A stretch of DNA of 64,000 nt from Phyto melanocephala (GCA_941918925.1 OW799234.1:40826412-40890411), one strand, 5' to 3'. Counted from the stretch's first letter, positions 45,601-57,595 are shown. Numbers and translations are program-made. Notes: generated from the sequence alone by a model not told the origin.

Positions 45601-46425
45601 GTTAAAAGTAATTGGATTAGAATCGGCACAATTGGCATTACCACCTCCTCCACGCTTGCGACCGTCATCGTAATTGTTTTTATGCCAATTGCCCTTATTC
45701 TTATTTTTGCAAAATTTACTTGTATGACCAAACATATTACACCTGTAGCACTTCACGTTCTTCATTTTAGGACAATCTTTAATTTTGTGATCGCCTTTAC
45801 ATTTGTAGCACTGTATACTTGACCTAAAAGCATCATTGCCACACATTGTAGAAACATTTTTCTCGTTCAATTTAATTTCTTCCTTAAGCAATCGGCTTGT
45901 CAAATTATTTAAACTTCTTTCGGCTGCAGTTGTGCTTTCCCATGCCGTACTAAAATTAGAGTATTCTGCTGGAAGACTCGAAATAATTTTATTTATAACC
46001 ATCGTATCAGTTATTTCTTCACCTTGAGCTTTTATTTGCGCCAAAAGACACTCTACATCTGCCAAAAAATTTTTCACGTTGTTAGAAAATTCTAACCTAA
46101 AAAATTTCTGCATTAAAAACTGCAACTGCGTTTCGTCCTTTTGCTGATATATCGAACAAAGTTTCTCAAATATTTTTCTAGGCGTATCACAATTTAGAAT
46201 ATTTCTCAATTCTGAAGGCTCCAATGAAGAAACTAAAATTCTTTTCGCTTTACCGCATCTCAATTCAAAATCGTTTCTTGCACCACCATTATTCACCGGC
46301 TCCAACTCAGTACCATTAACTATATTCCATGCCTTTATGCTTTCCAATAACGCCTTTATCTGGAAACACCACACTTCAAACCCGTACTTTTGAATACTAA
46401 TAACTTTAACATTTATGTCTTCCAT
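42652..46425 (-). pseudogene. Copia Gag-protease-integrase-RT polyprotein with one nonsense codon
   Basis: About 1258 codons from MEDINVKVISIQKYGFEVWC to the stop at 42652. Gag core up to residue ~180. Knuckles CYKCKGDHKIKDC and CYRCNMFGHTSKFC near 210-240. Protease FVMDSGASNHMV near 290. Integrase zinc region LHRKFGHSCHYKNDDVCETC and catalytic SDLVGPV. One TAG codon at 44936-44938 follows YTLRS. The frame continues after it with RIDGGTEYKSNEF, LNGVSERFNRTV, and RT 'QLDVKCAFLNGELKEDIYM' and 'LLYVDDILLCG' (YVDD). RNase H contains 'GYSDASWGDVEDRKSTTGY' and 'SSTEAEYIALS'. Domain order PR-IN-RT-RH is the copia order. Apart from the single stop it is complete. Confidence 0.95.
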
Positions 46426-46443
46426 TTTTTTACTTTTGGGATG

Positions 46444-46457
46444 CTGGGCCCATAACC
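46444..46457 (-). promoter_or_regulatory. Primer binding site of the copia-like element
   Basis: On the minus strand GGTTATGGGCCCAG follows the 5' LTR directly. Drosophila copia uses an internal half of initiator methionine tRNA with a primer site of this wording, so the same priming mode is likely. Confidence 0.8.
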
Positions 46458-46688
46458 TGTTGAACTAAATCAATTAAAAGAAAATTTCCAGATACTGTAC
46501 TTTATTTAAGTTTTATTAAAAGAAAAAAAAAAAACGTTACAATTCAATGCGTTCGCTTTCAATGCGAAGTTGAGAAGAAAAAGAAAATCTTTTTATAAGA
46601 AACAAAAGAAAAAAGAATATCAATGTTACCAACATTTTAAATTTTACATATGGGTAAAAAAAATAAATAAGATTACCATATTTCAACA
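46458..46688 (-). repeat. 5' LTR of the copia-like element
   Basis: 231 bp. Two bases longer than the partner in the A-run near 46520. Confidence 0.95.
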
Positions 46689-46708
46689 ATTTTGGTTGAG
46701 CCCCCATT

Positions 46709-46974
46709 TGTAGGAAATATTTTAAGCTTAAGAAATTAAACACAACATCACGTTTTATTAACATACATTTATTATGTCTTTTTTGATTTGATTAATTATA
46801 CGTTGCGCGTTCGTTCTACTCAGTGGTGTGTACGATACTAATCTGTCCGTTGTCCGTTCCAAATTGTCATTCCCGTTAACTCTGTCGCGTCGCATGTCCG
46901 CGTACTCTTCCCTCAGTCTGCTGTCCATCACCTGCCACACAATAAGTCCTGGTCGACTATATTATCACCCTACA
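46709..46974 (-). repeat. 5' LTR of the large Gypsy element
   Basis: 266 bp. It differs from the 3' LTR at a handful of positions (for example TTTTAAGCTTAAG against TTTTAAACTTAAG). Confidence 0.9.
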
Positions 46975-47269
46975 TACATATTCATATAGCAACTTGTGAA
47001 TAAAATCAAATTGACAGATACTCTGTAGTATATTCAAATTGAATATCTATCATTCGAAATGTAGAAAATTAAAAAACGTGAATGCTTTAATATAAAAAAC
47101 AATCATACATTTAACAATATTTCATATTTGTATTTATATACCTTGATACATTTTTTTAATTATAGCATTAACAATCGTTTAACTTTAAGTATTCTTTTGA
47201 ATATAATATACCCTTAATAGTGCTGTTATCTAATCTATTTCTATTTAAAACTTAAAATATTCGTTCAAC

Positions 47270-47945
47270 ATTTGCAGAAGAAATAGGACAAATTTTGACA
47301 GGGTCGGAAAAGCTAAGATTTTGTCATCTCGAGTTATTTTTGAGACTTCTGACCAAAATTCTTCGCAACATAGATCATCTAAACTTGTAAAGTGTTCGTC
47401 AAAGTGGAGAAGGCTTAGTTCTCTAAACTCGTCTTCTAAGTTTTGAACATCATTCTTATCAATTGAATAAATTTGAAAAGTTTTGTATTAAACCTGTTAA
47501 AGAAGCTACTTTAAAAAAAAGCTCTTTAAAATAATTATGGTTAAAATCAAATCGTTTCAGAATTTGCTTACACAACTCAATGTAAAATGAAGTACAATTT
47601 TCAAGAATTTTTTTTTTTCATTTTTTTCGAGTTTAAGATTGGACATTTTTTTGTTTTACAAACACGCCCAAATAAATATCTTCGTTTTGTAAACGAAACA
47701 ATTCAAAAATCAAGTTCATTAATTAAATTGATGTTAACGTAATTTGTTTTTATAAAATTATCTAAAATTTTAAGATAAAGACATTGCATTTCATCATAAA
47801 TTCTTTGTATTTGAGAGGATGTGGTTTCAAAAATTATGTTAACTTTGTTTATTATGTTGAGAATATACTTTAAAAACACAGATAGAGTTCGACCTGTTTT
47901 TAATAGACCTGTGACAAGCTGATATAAAAGTTTATTGGTTTAAAA
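47270..47945 (-). pseudogene. hAT-like transposase relic, C-terminal half
   Basis: Three stretches in shifting frames on the minus strand look like one ancestral protein: 'LKYILNIINKVNIIFETTSS' with QIQRIYDEMQCLYLKIL, then 'YIELCKQILKRFDFN', then 'FWSEVSKI' and 'FPTLSKFVLFLLQMLN'. This order resembles the region before the dimerisation domain in hAT-derived proteins of the ZBED/DUF4371 kind. Stops separate the stretches. No ends are recognised. Identification is by remembered motif order only. Confidence 0.55.
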
Positions 47946-47979
47946 ATTGATTGTTGATAAGAATTGTAGAAAAATTATC

Positions 47980-48136
47980 TGCCTGTTCAACGATGTCGAA
48001 AGAAAACCCAAGCGAAATTTCATTCGTATAAATATATTGAAAACAACAACAAAAACTAAAAATTTGTTTTTGTTTTCAACGTATTTGTACGAATGAAATT
48101 TCGCTTGGGTTTTTTTTCGACATCGTTGAACAGGCA
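47980..48136. repeat. Long hairpin (~70-bp arms)
   Basis: TGCCTGTTCAACGATGTCGA at the left and its complement at the right, with AAACCCAAGCGAAATTTCAT pairing between. The loop is only about 10-15 bases of A/T. Transcripts would fold into a near-perfect stem. It lies directly upstream of the hAT relic on that strand and may be part of the same element. Confidence 0.75.
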
Positions 48137-48171
48137 GTATGTTTCGTATCTACAACTTAAAACAAAAACAA

Positions 48172-48844
48172 ATAACAGTGCTATATTCGGCCGTGCCGAA
48201 TCTTATATACCCTTCACAACGTGTAGTCATGCAAAAACAATTGTTTGTATCACCATTCATCTCATAAAATACGTATGTACATGTAAAAAACATACCAAAA
48301 AACAAAAAACTTGCAAAAAAATATATTAAAAATAAAAAAAAAATATAAAAAAAATATTACAAAAAAAAATTACAAAAAAAAATTTTTAAAAAATTTTTAA
48401 AAAAAAATATAAAAAAAATAATAAAATATAAATAATATATTAAATAAAATAAAATTTTTTTGGCTCAGCTGGAATTCGATGCCATGTTTACTTTAACCAG
48501 TATGTAAGTAGGTTGTTGTTGTAATTGTGAAAAAAAAAACGAGGTGGTTGTGGTTTTTGGCTTATTTCTCAGAAAGTTATGGGGCGATTGTGCTGAATTT
48601 CAATAGCTATTTATTCCTAGATATTTCCAAGAGATTGATACCATATACAGATCTGAGGAACATATAGTTGCTTCTAAAAGTTGATTTCAACCAACACACG
48701 GACAGACGGTCAGGGCTTAATCGACTCCTCTATTCATAAGCTTTCAGAAAATATGAAATGAAATGGAAATGAAAATTGTAGAAATTACAAACAGAATGAC
48801 AAAGCTATATATACCCTTGTGCACCACAGGTGAAGGGTATAAAA
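48172..48844 (-). mobile_element. DINE-1-like element, compact copy
   Basis: 673 bp with both ends: ACAGTGCTATATTCGGCCGT and GGTGAAGGGTATAAAA. It includes the B-box-like GCTGGAATTCGATGCC, CGAGGTGG, and ACACACGGACAGACGGTCAG. This is the least rearranged copy and a useful reference for the family. Confidence 0.8.
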
Positions 48845-49789
48845 ATATAGTTTCTAAAAATAAAAATCATTATATTGGGGAAAAAAATCATAAATCATAT
48901 TTTAGAAAAAAAATCCTTAAAATTTAACAAAATCATGATTATGACAATTTGTAAGAAAATAAAAGCTAAACAAAACAGAAAAATCGCCAAAGGAATCGTT
49001 GTGTGTGAACATAAAAGCAAGTTCAAAAGAAAATATGGAAAAACTTGGGCAATTAAAATCGTCGTGTGTGACCTTCGACTTATGCTAGGCGCACAATTGG
49101 GACGAACTACGAAATTTTCGTCGCGATTATTCGTCATCAAAAATAAAACACATTTGTGTATATGAGAATGCATACAATTGTGGCGTCAGTCGAAGTTCGC
49201 TATACGCGGCGAACTCTGCATTAGATTTATTTCTATTTCTTACGCCAGCGAACGACGGACAAATTGATACAAGGTGACCATTTTTTATTAAATTTGGGTT
49301 TACTTCTCAACATTTTAAGAAAATAAAGTTAGTTTTTACTTTAATAATTATTTTATTTTTATACCCGCCACCAAAAAAATGGTGGGGGTATATTCATTTT
49401 GTCATTCCGTTTGTAACACATCGAAATATCCATTTTAGACCCCATAAAGTATATATATTCTGAATCAGGGTTTGATTTGATGACGATCTAGCTATGTCCG
49501 TCCGTCTGTCCGTCTGTTGAAAGCACGATAGAGGTCGCACCGAAAAAGCTAGGGGGCTCAAATTTTGCCAGAATCTTTCTTATAGACAAGGTTTGTTTGG
49601 TATTGAAAATGGGCTAAATCGGAATATTAGAAACAGAGTTATAGCTCGAAAAGCAAGAGTAGGTCGAAAAAACCGTGAACTTCGAACATCGAATAAAATG
49701 GAATTGTGTACAAACGCATTAACGTAGACTCATGAAACTTCGAATATTCGTTAGGAGAGGAGTTATCTATGCATTAGGAGAGGAGTTAT

Positions 49790-51260
49790 CGATCAAAATG
49801 TACGAAAATTTATACCGCACAGTGTACTTTTCTGTATATTTAAAAACAAAAACGTCATAAAAGCAACAAAATTAGATGTACGACTCTGAAATTTTGCACA
49901 CTTTGCTTTTTGGTGAGACGCTTTTTTGTAACGGAAAATCAATCTGCCACGCCCACTTTTACGCCCACCTCCCATATAACGTTTTACTCAAAATTCATAT
50001 AATTTCTCTATTAATAAAGATTTTGGAATTATAAAGGGCTATATTGAAACTCCTAAGTTGTACTCATTCGCAAAAATAACTTTGACACGCCTACTATAAC
50101 GCCCACTTTTCACGTTATCTACCGTTAATGAAATTTAAAAGCTTATAAAACCGCCAAAATTAGAGGTATGATGATAAAATTAGCTACGTATATCCCCCTA
50201 GGCATTGTCATTACTGTACCGGAAAATTGAGGTGCCACGCCCACTTTTACGCCCACCTCCCATATAACGTTTTAACTAAAATTTATATAATTTCTCTATT
50301 AATAAAGATTTTGGAATAACAAAGGGCTATATTGAAACACCTAAGTTGTACTCATTCGCAAAAATAACTTTGACACCCCTACTATAACGCCCACTTTTCA
50401 CGTTATAAACCGTTAATGTAATTTAAAAGCTCATAAAACCGCCAAAAAAAGAGGTATGATGATCACATTTGCTACGTATATCCCCCTCGGCATTGTCATT
50501 ACTGTGCCAGAAAATTAAGGTGCCACGCCTACTTTAACGCCTACCTCCCATATAACGTTTTAACTAAAATTCATATAATTTCTGTATTAATAAAGATTTT
50601 GGAATAACAAAGGGCTATATTGAAACACCTAAGTTGTACTCATTCGCAAAAATAACTTTGACACGCCTACTATAACGCCCACTTTTCACGTTATAAACCG
50701 TTAATGTGATTTAAATGCTCATAAAACCGCCAAAATAAGAGGTATGATGATAAAATTTGCTACGTATATCCCCCTCGGCATTGTTATTACTGTACCAGAA
50801 AATTAAGGTGCCACGCCCACTTTTACGCCCACCTCTCATATAACGTTTTACCTAAAATTCATATAATTTCTCTACTAATAATAATTTTGGAATAATAAAG
50901 GGCTATATTGAAACACCTAGGTTGTACTCATTCGCAAAAATAACTTTGACACGCCTACTATAACGCCCAGTTTTCACGTTATAAACCGTTAATGAAATTT
51001 CAAAGCTCATAAAACCGCCAACATTAGAGGTATGATGATCAAATTTGCTACGTATATCCTTCTAATCAATGATATTGGTGTGCCAAAAAGTTTAGTGACA
51101 CACCCACTTTAACGACTACCTCCCATATAACGGTTTATCTTAAATTCATGTAATTTCTCTATTGACAAAGTTTTTGGGAAAATAAAGGACCATATTGAGA
51201 AATCTAAGTTGTATTTATTAGCAGAAACTTTATTGACACGCCTACTTTAAAGCCCACTTT
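49790..51260 (+). repeat. Tandem ~290-bp units inside the DINE-1-like element
   Basis: Five units. Each has CCACGCCCACTTTTACGCCC, CATATAACGTTTTA, AATTCATATAATTTCTCTAT, GGGCTATATTGAAACACCTA and GAGGTATGATGAT. They diverge toward the right end. Confidence 0.8.
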
Positions 51261-51311
51261 CATTGAAAGACTACATTAACAAAAGCATTTTAGTAGCATA
51301 TCGAAGTTATA

Positions 51312-51928
51312 AAGGGTGGTTGCATTTTAAGGGCCGATGTTGATTTTAAATAAAACACAAATTATTTAAGAAATTATTATCATTTCTTTTAATAATGATA
51401 ATATTTGTATGGTTCAATTATGTATTTAACAAAATATCGGCCAAATGGCCCCCCCTTCCTTGGCGCCACTCCTCTATCTGATGGTCCAAATTTTCAATGA
51501 CAATGTTGATGCTCAATTGTTGGGCATGATGATGAGGCGAGGTTGACTGCTCTTTTGCCACACTATCGCAAAAACCAGCAGTGGTTCCCATTCAACGAAC
51601 TAAGAAGGCATTCACAGATTTTCTAACATTTTATACAGACCTGTTTTGCAGAAATTTAAATATTTTTTACAATTCTCCCGATTGTGGACGAATTTGAACG
51701 ATTATGTTGATCAAAAGAATTACGAAGTGCACAAAATGCATTTTGATTTGAACGCCCATTTTTATAAAAAACCTGAGTAACTTTAAAGCGTTGCTCATTT
51801 GCGTATCTTTCCACGGATCAAATTGAGTAAGTTTGAAATTGAGAAATGTCAAGTGAAATGCAGAAAACAAGTTTAAATACTAGGTGTAGTTCACCTTCAA
51901 CATGGGCCCTTAAAATTTAACCACCCTC
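51312..51928 (-). mobile_element. Decayed mariner-like element
   Basis: Inverted ends AAGGGTGGTTGCATTTTAAG / complement, with TA at each side (51310-51311 and 51929-51930). On the minus strand at about 51560-51430 a trace reads IENLDHQIEEWRQGRGGHLA, like the C-terminal end of mariner-type transposases. The rest of the coding region is gone. Confidence 0.7.
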
Positions 51929-52507
51929 TACAAAGAAAGTGATACATATTTTATTATAAAGAGATTATTCTATAGCGATTAACAAAATAATAAATATTGT
52001 GCTTTAAATGTACACAAAATTGGTGGTGGGTATAAAAGATTCGGCACAGCCGAATATAGTGCTCTTACTTGTTTATTTTAAAACATTTAAAAAAAGTATA
52101 AAAAAGTTAAATACAAAAATTTGTTTTTATTTGTGTTTTTGCAAATGTTTAAGTTTATTAAGTGATCTATTTTCATATGGTCACACCATTAGCTGTTATA
52201 CACAAACAAAATTTTTATTTTTGTTAATGCACGTACCCACGACATTCTTTGCAAACGTTAGCTTATACGTTAAAAAAGTTTTTACTATGACAGAAATTAT
52301 ATTTATTGTTTTGTTGAGTTTCACAAAAAATTAAATTCTTCATTTATTTTTGTTTTTTCTTTGCACAAACACTAAACAATTTTATCAACTATAAAATATG
52401 TTACTTTTTCGTCGTTGTTGTGCTTCACACGACGAATTTGCACAACGAATTTTTACCGAAGAGTTCGTCGTGTTGGGCGAAATTCGACGTTCGTCCCAAT
52501 TGTGCGC

Positions 52508-53164
52508 CGAGCAATATGGTGCCATATTGGGTTTTGATTTTTTTACTGCATTCTACTAGAGTTATCGCTTAGTTTGCGTAGTTTTAAAATTTCTCTTATT
52601 TCAAAGTTGAGTAGTTTTTGTTTTAGTTTGCGACGCTTTTGTTTCAGTTTTCGTCGTTATTATGAAAATGTTTATACCATGTTTATATCATTAAGTAATC
52701 GCAGTTCAGAGCGAATTTTCTTGTTTTTTTATGTATGAAGTTGGACATTTGAAATAAATGAGAGATGGATTTTTTTTATCTATCGACTTTAAAGCTGAAG
52801 TTTTAAATAAATGGAAAAAAATAATCAGCTGACGAGATTAGGGCTGACTTCACAAATGCAGTTTGCATTGCAAAATTGTAAAGAAAATTGTTTACAAGGC
52901 AAAGTAATCTATATAAGTGACAGCGCATTGAGAAAGGGACCTAAGGGTAAAAAAACAATTTCAACTTTTTTTTTTGATGTGGACTACATCTGAGCATCGA
53001 ATGAGACCGATCCCATGCCCCAAAAGTGTTCCCTCCCAGAGATATGCGCGTTTTATAAAAGTTAAGTCGACGATTCTAAGCGCAAATATAAAGGGACCTA
53101 CTAAATTAACAAAATAACTTGATTTTATGAAACTACAAAATATTTATTTTTTTCCTTATGAACA
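52508..53164. other. Gap with no recognisable gene
   Basis: AT-rich. A 60-codon frame at 52811-52993 has no family features. Nothing else stands out. Confidence 0.4.
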
Positions 53165-54185
53165 ATTTAAAAGAAAAATCGTACTTTAAGGGGGTAAAAA
53201 CGGGTAAAATCGGTAATATTATATCTGCTTAACTAAAAATGATACAAATCAAATTGAAAAAGTATTGTAATGTGCACAAAAAATAAGCTGACAGGTGTCT
53301 GGCCTTTTTTTTGAATTTTCAACACCTAAGTGGAAAAAACGGGTAAAAACTAAAATTTGGTACTTTTTTGGTTCCCTGTGTAACTTCCAAACACATAAAG
53401 CTAGGAAAAAAATTTTAACTGTATTAAGTAATCCGCAAAAAAATATTAATATTAATTTGGCACTTTTTTCAAATTCACATGTATAAGGGGTAAAAATTGT
53501 CGCTTTTTTGGTACTTTTTTTGAAAGAAACTTTTCTTATATTATTCAATGGAACAAAATTTTACAATTATTATTTCCTAATAGATTATGGACAACTTTTT
53601 AGGTGAAATTTTTGGAAACTTTTTTTGCGGACAAAAAAGGTACCAAAAAAGGGAAAATTCCGAAAAATGTATGTAATTCCTAATTAGACGGCAAATTTTC
53701 ACAAAATTTTTAATTGGGATTTCACCAGACATAAAAAATTTTGTAATTTAGTAAAAATTTTAACACATTCCTAACAGGGTAGAAAAGGGAAGAGTTTGGT
53801 ACTTTTTAGAACAAAATTACTTTTATGCAAAAGAGAGTAGATTTTCTGACTTGAATTTTTGTGGTACTTTTGGTATTTTCTACATTTATGAAGGTAGGAT
53901 TGTAAATCCGATCAAAAGGGACTTTTTGAATTTTTGTGATACTTTTGGTATTTTCAACGTTTGCGAAGCTAGAATTTTGAAATTAGTTGCTATTGATACA
54001 AGGTGAGACTGAAAATGTTATGGTCGATCAAAAAGGTACTCTTTTCCATTTTTGTGGTACTTTTTGTTTTCTCAACGTTTGCCAATCTAGAACTTGGAAA
54101 TTAGTGACTATTGATACAAGGTGAATCTGAAAATGTTATAGGTGATCAAAAATGTACTTTTTTGATTTTTATGGTACTGTTTATT
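53165..54185 (+). mobile_element. Truncated copy of the minisatellite Helitron
   Basis: Matches 22375 onward: CGTACTTTAAGGGGGTAAAA, AAAACGGGTAAAAACTAAAA and CACCAGACATAAAAAATTTT. Then about three minisatellite units follow (GGTGAGACTGAAAATGTTAT). Neither Helitron end is present. Confidence 0.75.
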
Positions 54186-54336
54186 TGCGAAAGGATTTAG
54201 TGGGATCGATTCAAACACATAAATTGTAACTGGTACTAAATTACACAATATTCCTTGCAAGTACTTGGGAATTGAAGGAAGCCGTCAGATTAAAACAACT
54301 TGTTTTGCTTACTAAAAAGACGACTGATTGATCTTT

Positions 54337-55880
54337 ATTTTTATACCCTTCACACAGTGAAAAAGGGTATATATAGGATTGTCATTCCGTGTGAAATTTC
54401 TACAATTTTTATTGCCGACCCCATAAAGTATATATTTTCTGAAAGCTTATGAATAGGGGAGTCGATTAAGCCCTGTCAGTCTGTCCGTGTGTATGTTGAA
54501 ATAACTTTTTGAAGCCCCCCGACATCGGTTGGACCCGGGTGATATCCCCGATATCGGGAGTAGATCGGTATTGAAAATCAGAAACATCGGTACATAAATA
54601 ACTGAGATATGGGCAGAAAACCACGACCACCTCGATTTTTTTTCTTCACAAAAAAAAACATTACAACAACAACATACATACATACAAACGTGTATACTGG
54701 CTAGAGTAAACGTGGCATCGAATCCCAGCTGAGCCAAAAAAATTTTTTTTTACTGTTTTTATATTTTTTTTTTAATTTCTTTTTATTTAATATATTATTT
54801 ATATTTTTATTGTTATTTTTTTGTTAATTTTTTTTTGCTATATATTTATTATTTATATTTTAATTATTTTTTTTTTAATTTATTTTTCAATTTTTTTTAC
54901 ATTTTTTTTTTATTTTTTCGTTTATATATTACTAGCCAAACCCGGAGCGCGTCGCTACACCCCTTAATGAATCGAAATGCATTCTGAATTTTAATTGAAT
55001 ATCAAGTGCAAAAACCTAAAAATTATAATTTTTTTATGGGCGTGGCATTGCCCACTTTTCTAATCACGAAATTGTAAAGTCGTAACATCTCAATATGTGT
55101 GCAAAGTTTCAGAAGAAGCGGACCAGTGCAAGTACCTCAAAATTATAATTGTTTTTATGGGCGTGGCATTGCCCACTTTTCTAGTCACGAAATTGTAAAG
55201 TCATAACAGCTCAATATGTGTGCAAAGTTTCAGAATAATCGGTCCAGTGCAAGTACCTCAAAATGATACCTTTTTTTTATGGGCGTGGCACTGCCCACTT
55301 TTCTAATCACGAAATTATTTAGCTAAGACAGCTCAATATGTGTGCAAAGTTTCAGAAAAATCGGTCTGGTGCAAGTACCTCAAAATTATAACCTTTTTTT
55401 ATGGGCGTGGCCCTGCCCACTTTTCTAGTCACGAAATTATATGGTTGTGACAGCTTAGTATGTGTGCAAAGTTTCATAAAAATCGGTCCAGTGCAAGTAC
55501 CTCAAAATTAAAACTTTTTTAGGGGCGTGGCCCCGCCCACTTTTCTTATCACGAAATTATTTAGTCATGACAGCTCGATATGTGTGCAAAGTTTCAGAAA
55601 AATCGGTCAAGTGCAAGTAGCTAAAAATGATAACTAATTTTTATGGGCGTGGCACCGCCCACTTTTTTCCACCCATAAACACTCCCTGGTATGTGTACAA
55701 CAACTTACCAAAGTTTGAGCCCGATCGGTTTCACAGTTTCAGAGTCTATAGCTAACACACACACACACACACACAGAGTTTCACTTTTATATATATAGAT
55801 TTATATTTTTATTATTTTTTTACATTTTTTTTTAAATTTTTTTTTTGTTTTATGTTTTAATTATTTTTTTTTAAATTTTT
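54337..55880 (+). mobile_element. DINE-1-like element with nested reversed Helitron
   Basis: Starts TTTATACCCTTCACACAGTG and includes GACCCCATAAAGTATATATT, CCTGTCAGTCTGTCCGTGTG, GACCCGGGTGATATC and GGCATCGAATCCCAGCTGAG. The tail hairpin is not found; homology fades in A/T sequence after 55800. Confidence 0.7.
54932..55799 (-). mobile_element. Non-autonomous Helitron, reversed sister of 28304-29169
   Basis: On the minus strand it begins TCTATATATATAAAAGTGAA after an A and ends GGTTTGGCTAG before a T. It contains six units with GGGCGTGGC and CCGATTTTTCTGAAACTTT wording and a GT microsatellite near the start. It keeps the TC that the sister copy has lost. Confidence 0.75.
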
Positions 55881-56185
55881 TCAGAAAATTTTGAATTCAT
55901 TTCGAATCAATTTGCTCCAAAGTTTCAGCTGAAGATTGGCAAGTCGCTTTCTCATCATTTTCTTCTCCGTTTTCTATTAAAATACAATATAAATGATTAG
56001 GTATATTTTTATGATTATACAAGATACTTGCCAATAGTTCTCAAAAAAATGAGCTTCGTAATTGCTAGTAGATAAACAGATTTTTATTTCTTTAATTTTA
56101 CGTTTTTTGTTATTATTTATTTCAAATCTATATATTATTTAGTTAAATATTGTTAGCATATAAAAAGTTTTCATATCCTTCAATT

Positions 56186-57595
56186 TTAATAGTACCCGTG
56201 CAATAATGGAAACAAAACAATTTTTTCCCCACTATTTAAACCAACGAGCTTGCATTCAATTTTGTTTCGTTCAAATATTTCTTCATCGTCCAGGCAGCTC
56301 GGATCAACACACGTTTTCGAAATTGAAAACGAATCAAATGGCTTACTGAAGTAGCTTTCGATGGATTTAAATTTTTTTCCTACAATAAACCCTACCCCAG
56401 TCTCAATAAAACCTGTTATTAAAATAGGAATAATAGGTGAATGGCACATAAATTATCAGGAGCCTTTTTGGAAAAAAAGTATTGCTTCGTTGTAAGACTA
56501 ACTATTCTTCCTTTTTTTTAACAATCATACTTTCAAATTCTTAGATATTTGTTGCAAAACTATCGAAGGCTTTTTGACAACATATTTATTTAAAGTTTGA
56601 AGATAGTTTTCAAACGGATATCACTCAGATGCAATAAACTATGTATATTGTACGTCACGTCATATTAAAAGCAGTCTACAAGCACAGTGAACAACAATTC
56701 CTGTATTCAGTAAGAACTGTCTGAACTCAGATGCCTTCCAATGAAATATTTCATCTAATCCTCTGGAGTGCGAGAAAAATCCTTAGGAATATTTTTTTTA
56801 AGCGCATTTAAATGATCAGAAATTTTATTTTTAGTACCTTCAGTTATTTAAAAATGCATTTATTTGTAATAATCCGAATAAGAAACTTTTTTATTACTCC
56901 TAGGTCAACTAGATGCATCGGATCGAACGGCACCCGATTTAATTTAATTTTTCAAATGGACTTTTTTCTTCATGAAAAATTTTTTTGTAGTGTCCTAAAT
57001 ATTTTCTGCATGCAAAATCGCTGTCAGAAATAAACACACCCGATTTTGCAGAATAAGTTAAAACGCCACCAATTTTTTCTGAAACTTGATTGCATTTTGT
57101 GCATCCATGGCGGCAGGTGTGGCTTACGATGCCACACGCAAAAGGTCTTGCAGGTGTATCACAAACTATGGCCCTTATTTTCAATGCAATAGTTTGTTTT
57201 TTAGTCCGCTTCGCATCAAAACGTCTATATAAAACCCAGGGGAGATACATATGTGATACAATTAAACATTTACTTTTTTTGCAAAATGCATTAGCACTTA
57301 ATGGCACATCTATGCCTTCTTCTTTTAAAATTGCCAAGAGTTCATCAAAACTTTTTCGCGATGGCTTATTTCTATGACACCACTCTAATAATTGTTCACG
57401 TAAAGATTGCTTTTTTGCATTACAACTAAAATAATTAATTTTTTCATCATATTCACAAAAAACTTTTTCACTTACAACTTCTACCACTTCCATTATTGCA
57501 GGAGCACTTTTTTTACAGTTCTCTTTTCTTAATTTCTGTACATATTTTTCTTTTTCCACTTTTAATTTTCGCATTAAATGCCTTTTACTGTACAT
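56186..57595 (-). pseudogene. Tnp2-like (CACTA/EnSpm-type?) transposase relic
   Basis: Start ATG at 57593-57595. The first 218 codons are open: basic N-terminus, then IRAIVCDTPARPFACGIVSH and GCTKCNQVSEKIGGV, a CxxC region, and SDSDFACRKYLGHYKKIFHE. In animal and fungal Tnp2-like proteins the CDAPAR and HGC..C wording is typical. The expected central part before it (the 'ADGLPL...WPIL' block) is missing. After 56940 the frame is full of stops, but the order continues (a YMHL-like place near 56905, then TEYRNC near 56690), and the C-terminus (56449-56186) is open again and ends LFPLLHGYY, like 'PLLH' in the family. The superfamily name is tentative. Confidence 0.65.

Larger units (their letters stand above)
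42394..46688 (-). mobile_element. Copia-like LTR retrotransposon, nearly intact
   Basis: LTRs of 229 bp (42394-42622) and 231 bp (46458-46688), TGTTGAAC...TTTCAACA, flanked by ATTTT on both sides (42389-42393 and 46689-46693). The LTRs are almost identical, differing by an A-run length and single substitutions, so it is young. One long minus-strand gene fills the interior. It sits in the leader of the larger Gypsy element and is therefore later than it. Confidence 0.95.
33025..46974 (-). mobile_element. Gypsy-type LTR retrotransposon, 13.9 kb with nested insertions
   Basis: Two 266-bp LTRs (TGTAGG...CCTACA) at 33025-33290 and 46709-46974 are flanked by the 4-bp duplication TACA (33021-33024 and 46975-46978). 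Gag and pol lie on the minus strand at 33325-37214. The leader (37215-46708) is swollen by a copia element and at least two TIR elements. The sequence after the 5' LTR on the minus strand contains TGGGGGCTCAACC, a probable primer site with a TGGGGGCTC start as used with proline tRNA. Multiple frameshifts make pol inactive. Confidence 0.9.
49357..52072 (+). mobile_element. Long DINE-1-like element with ~290-bp internal repeats
   Basis: Starts TTTTTATACCCGCCACC with GGTGGGGGTATATTCATTTT, then GACCCCATAAAGTATATATA and GTCCGTCCGTCTGTCCGTCT, the DINE-1 head. It ends GGGTATAAAAGATTCGGCAC with the CGGCACAGCCG hairpin and GAATATAGTGCTCTTACTT, the same tail as the other copies but inverted. It differs from the shorter copies in its body, so it is a distinct subfamily. 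A mariner-like relic (51312-51928) is inserted near the tail. Confidence 0.75.
49087..52507. mobile_element. TIR element (GGCGCACAATTGGG) opened by a DINE-1-like insertion
   Basis: GGCGCACAATTGGGACGAAC at about 49088 and its complement at about 52488-52507 form inverted ends. About 270 bases on the left and 435 on the right belong to it. Both sides contain short 'ACGAA'-type motifs, TTCGTCG and CGACGAAT. No target duplication was recognised. Confidence 0.6.
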
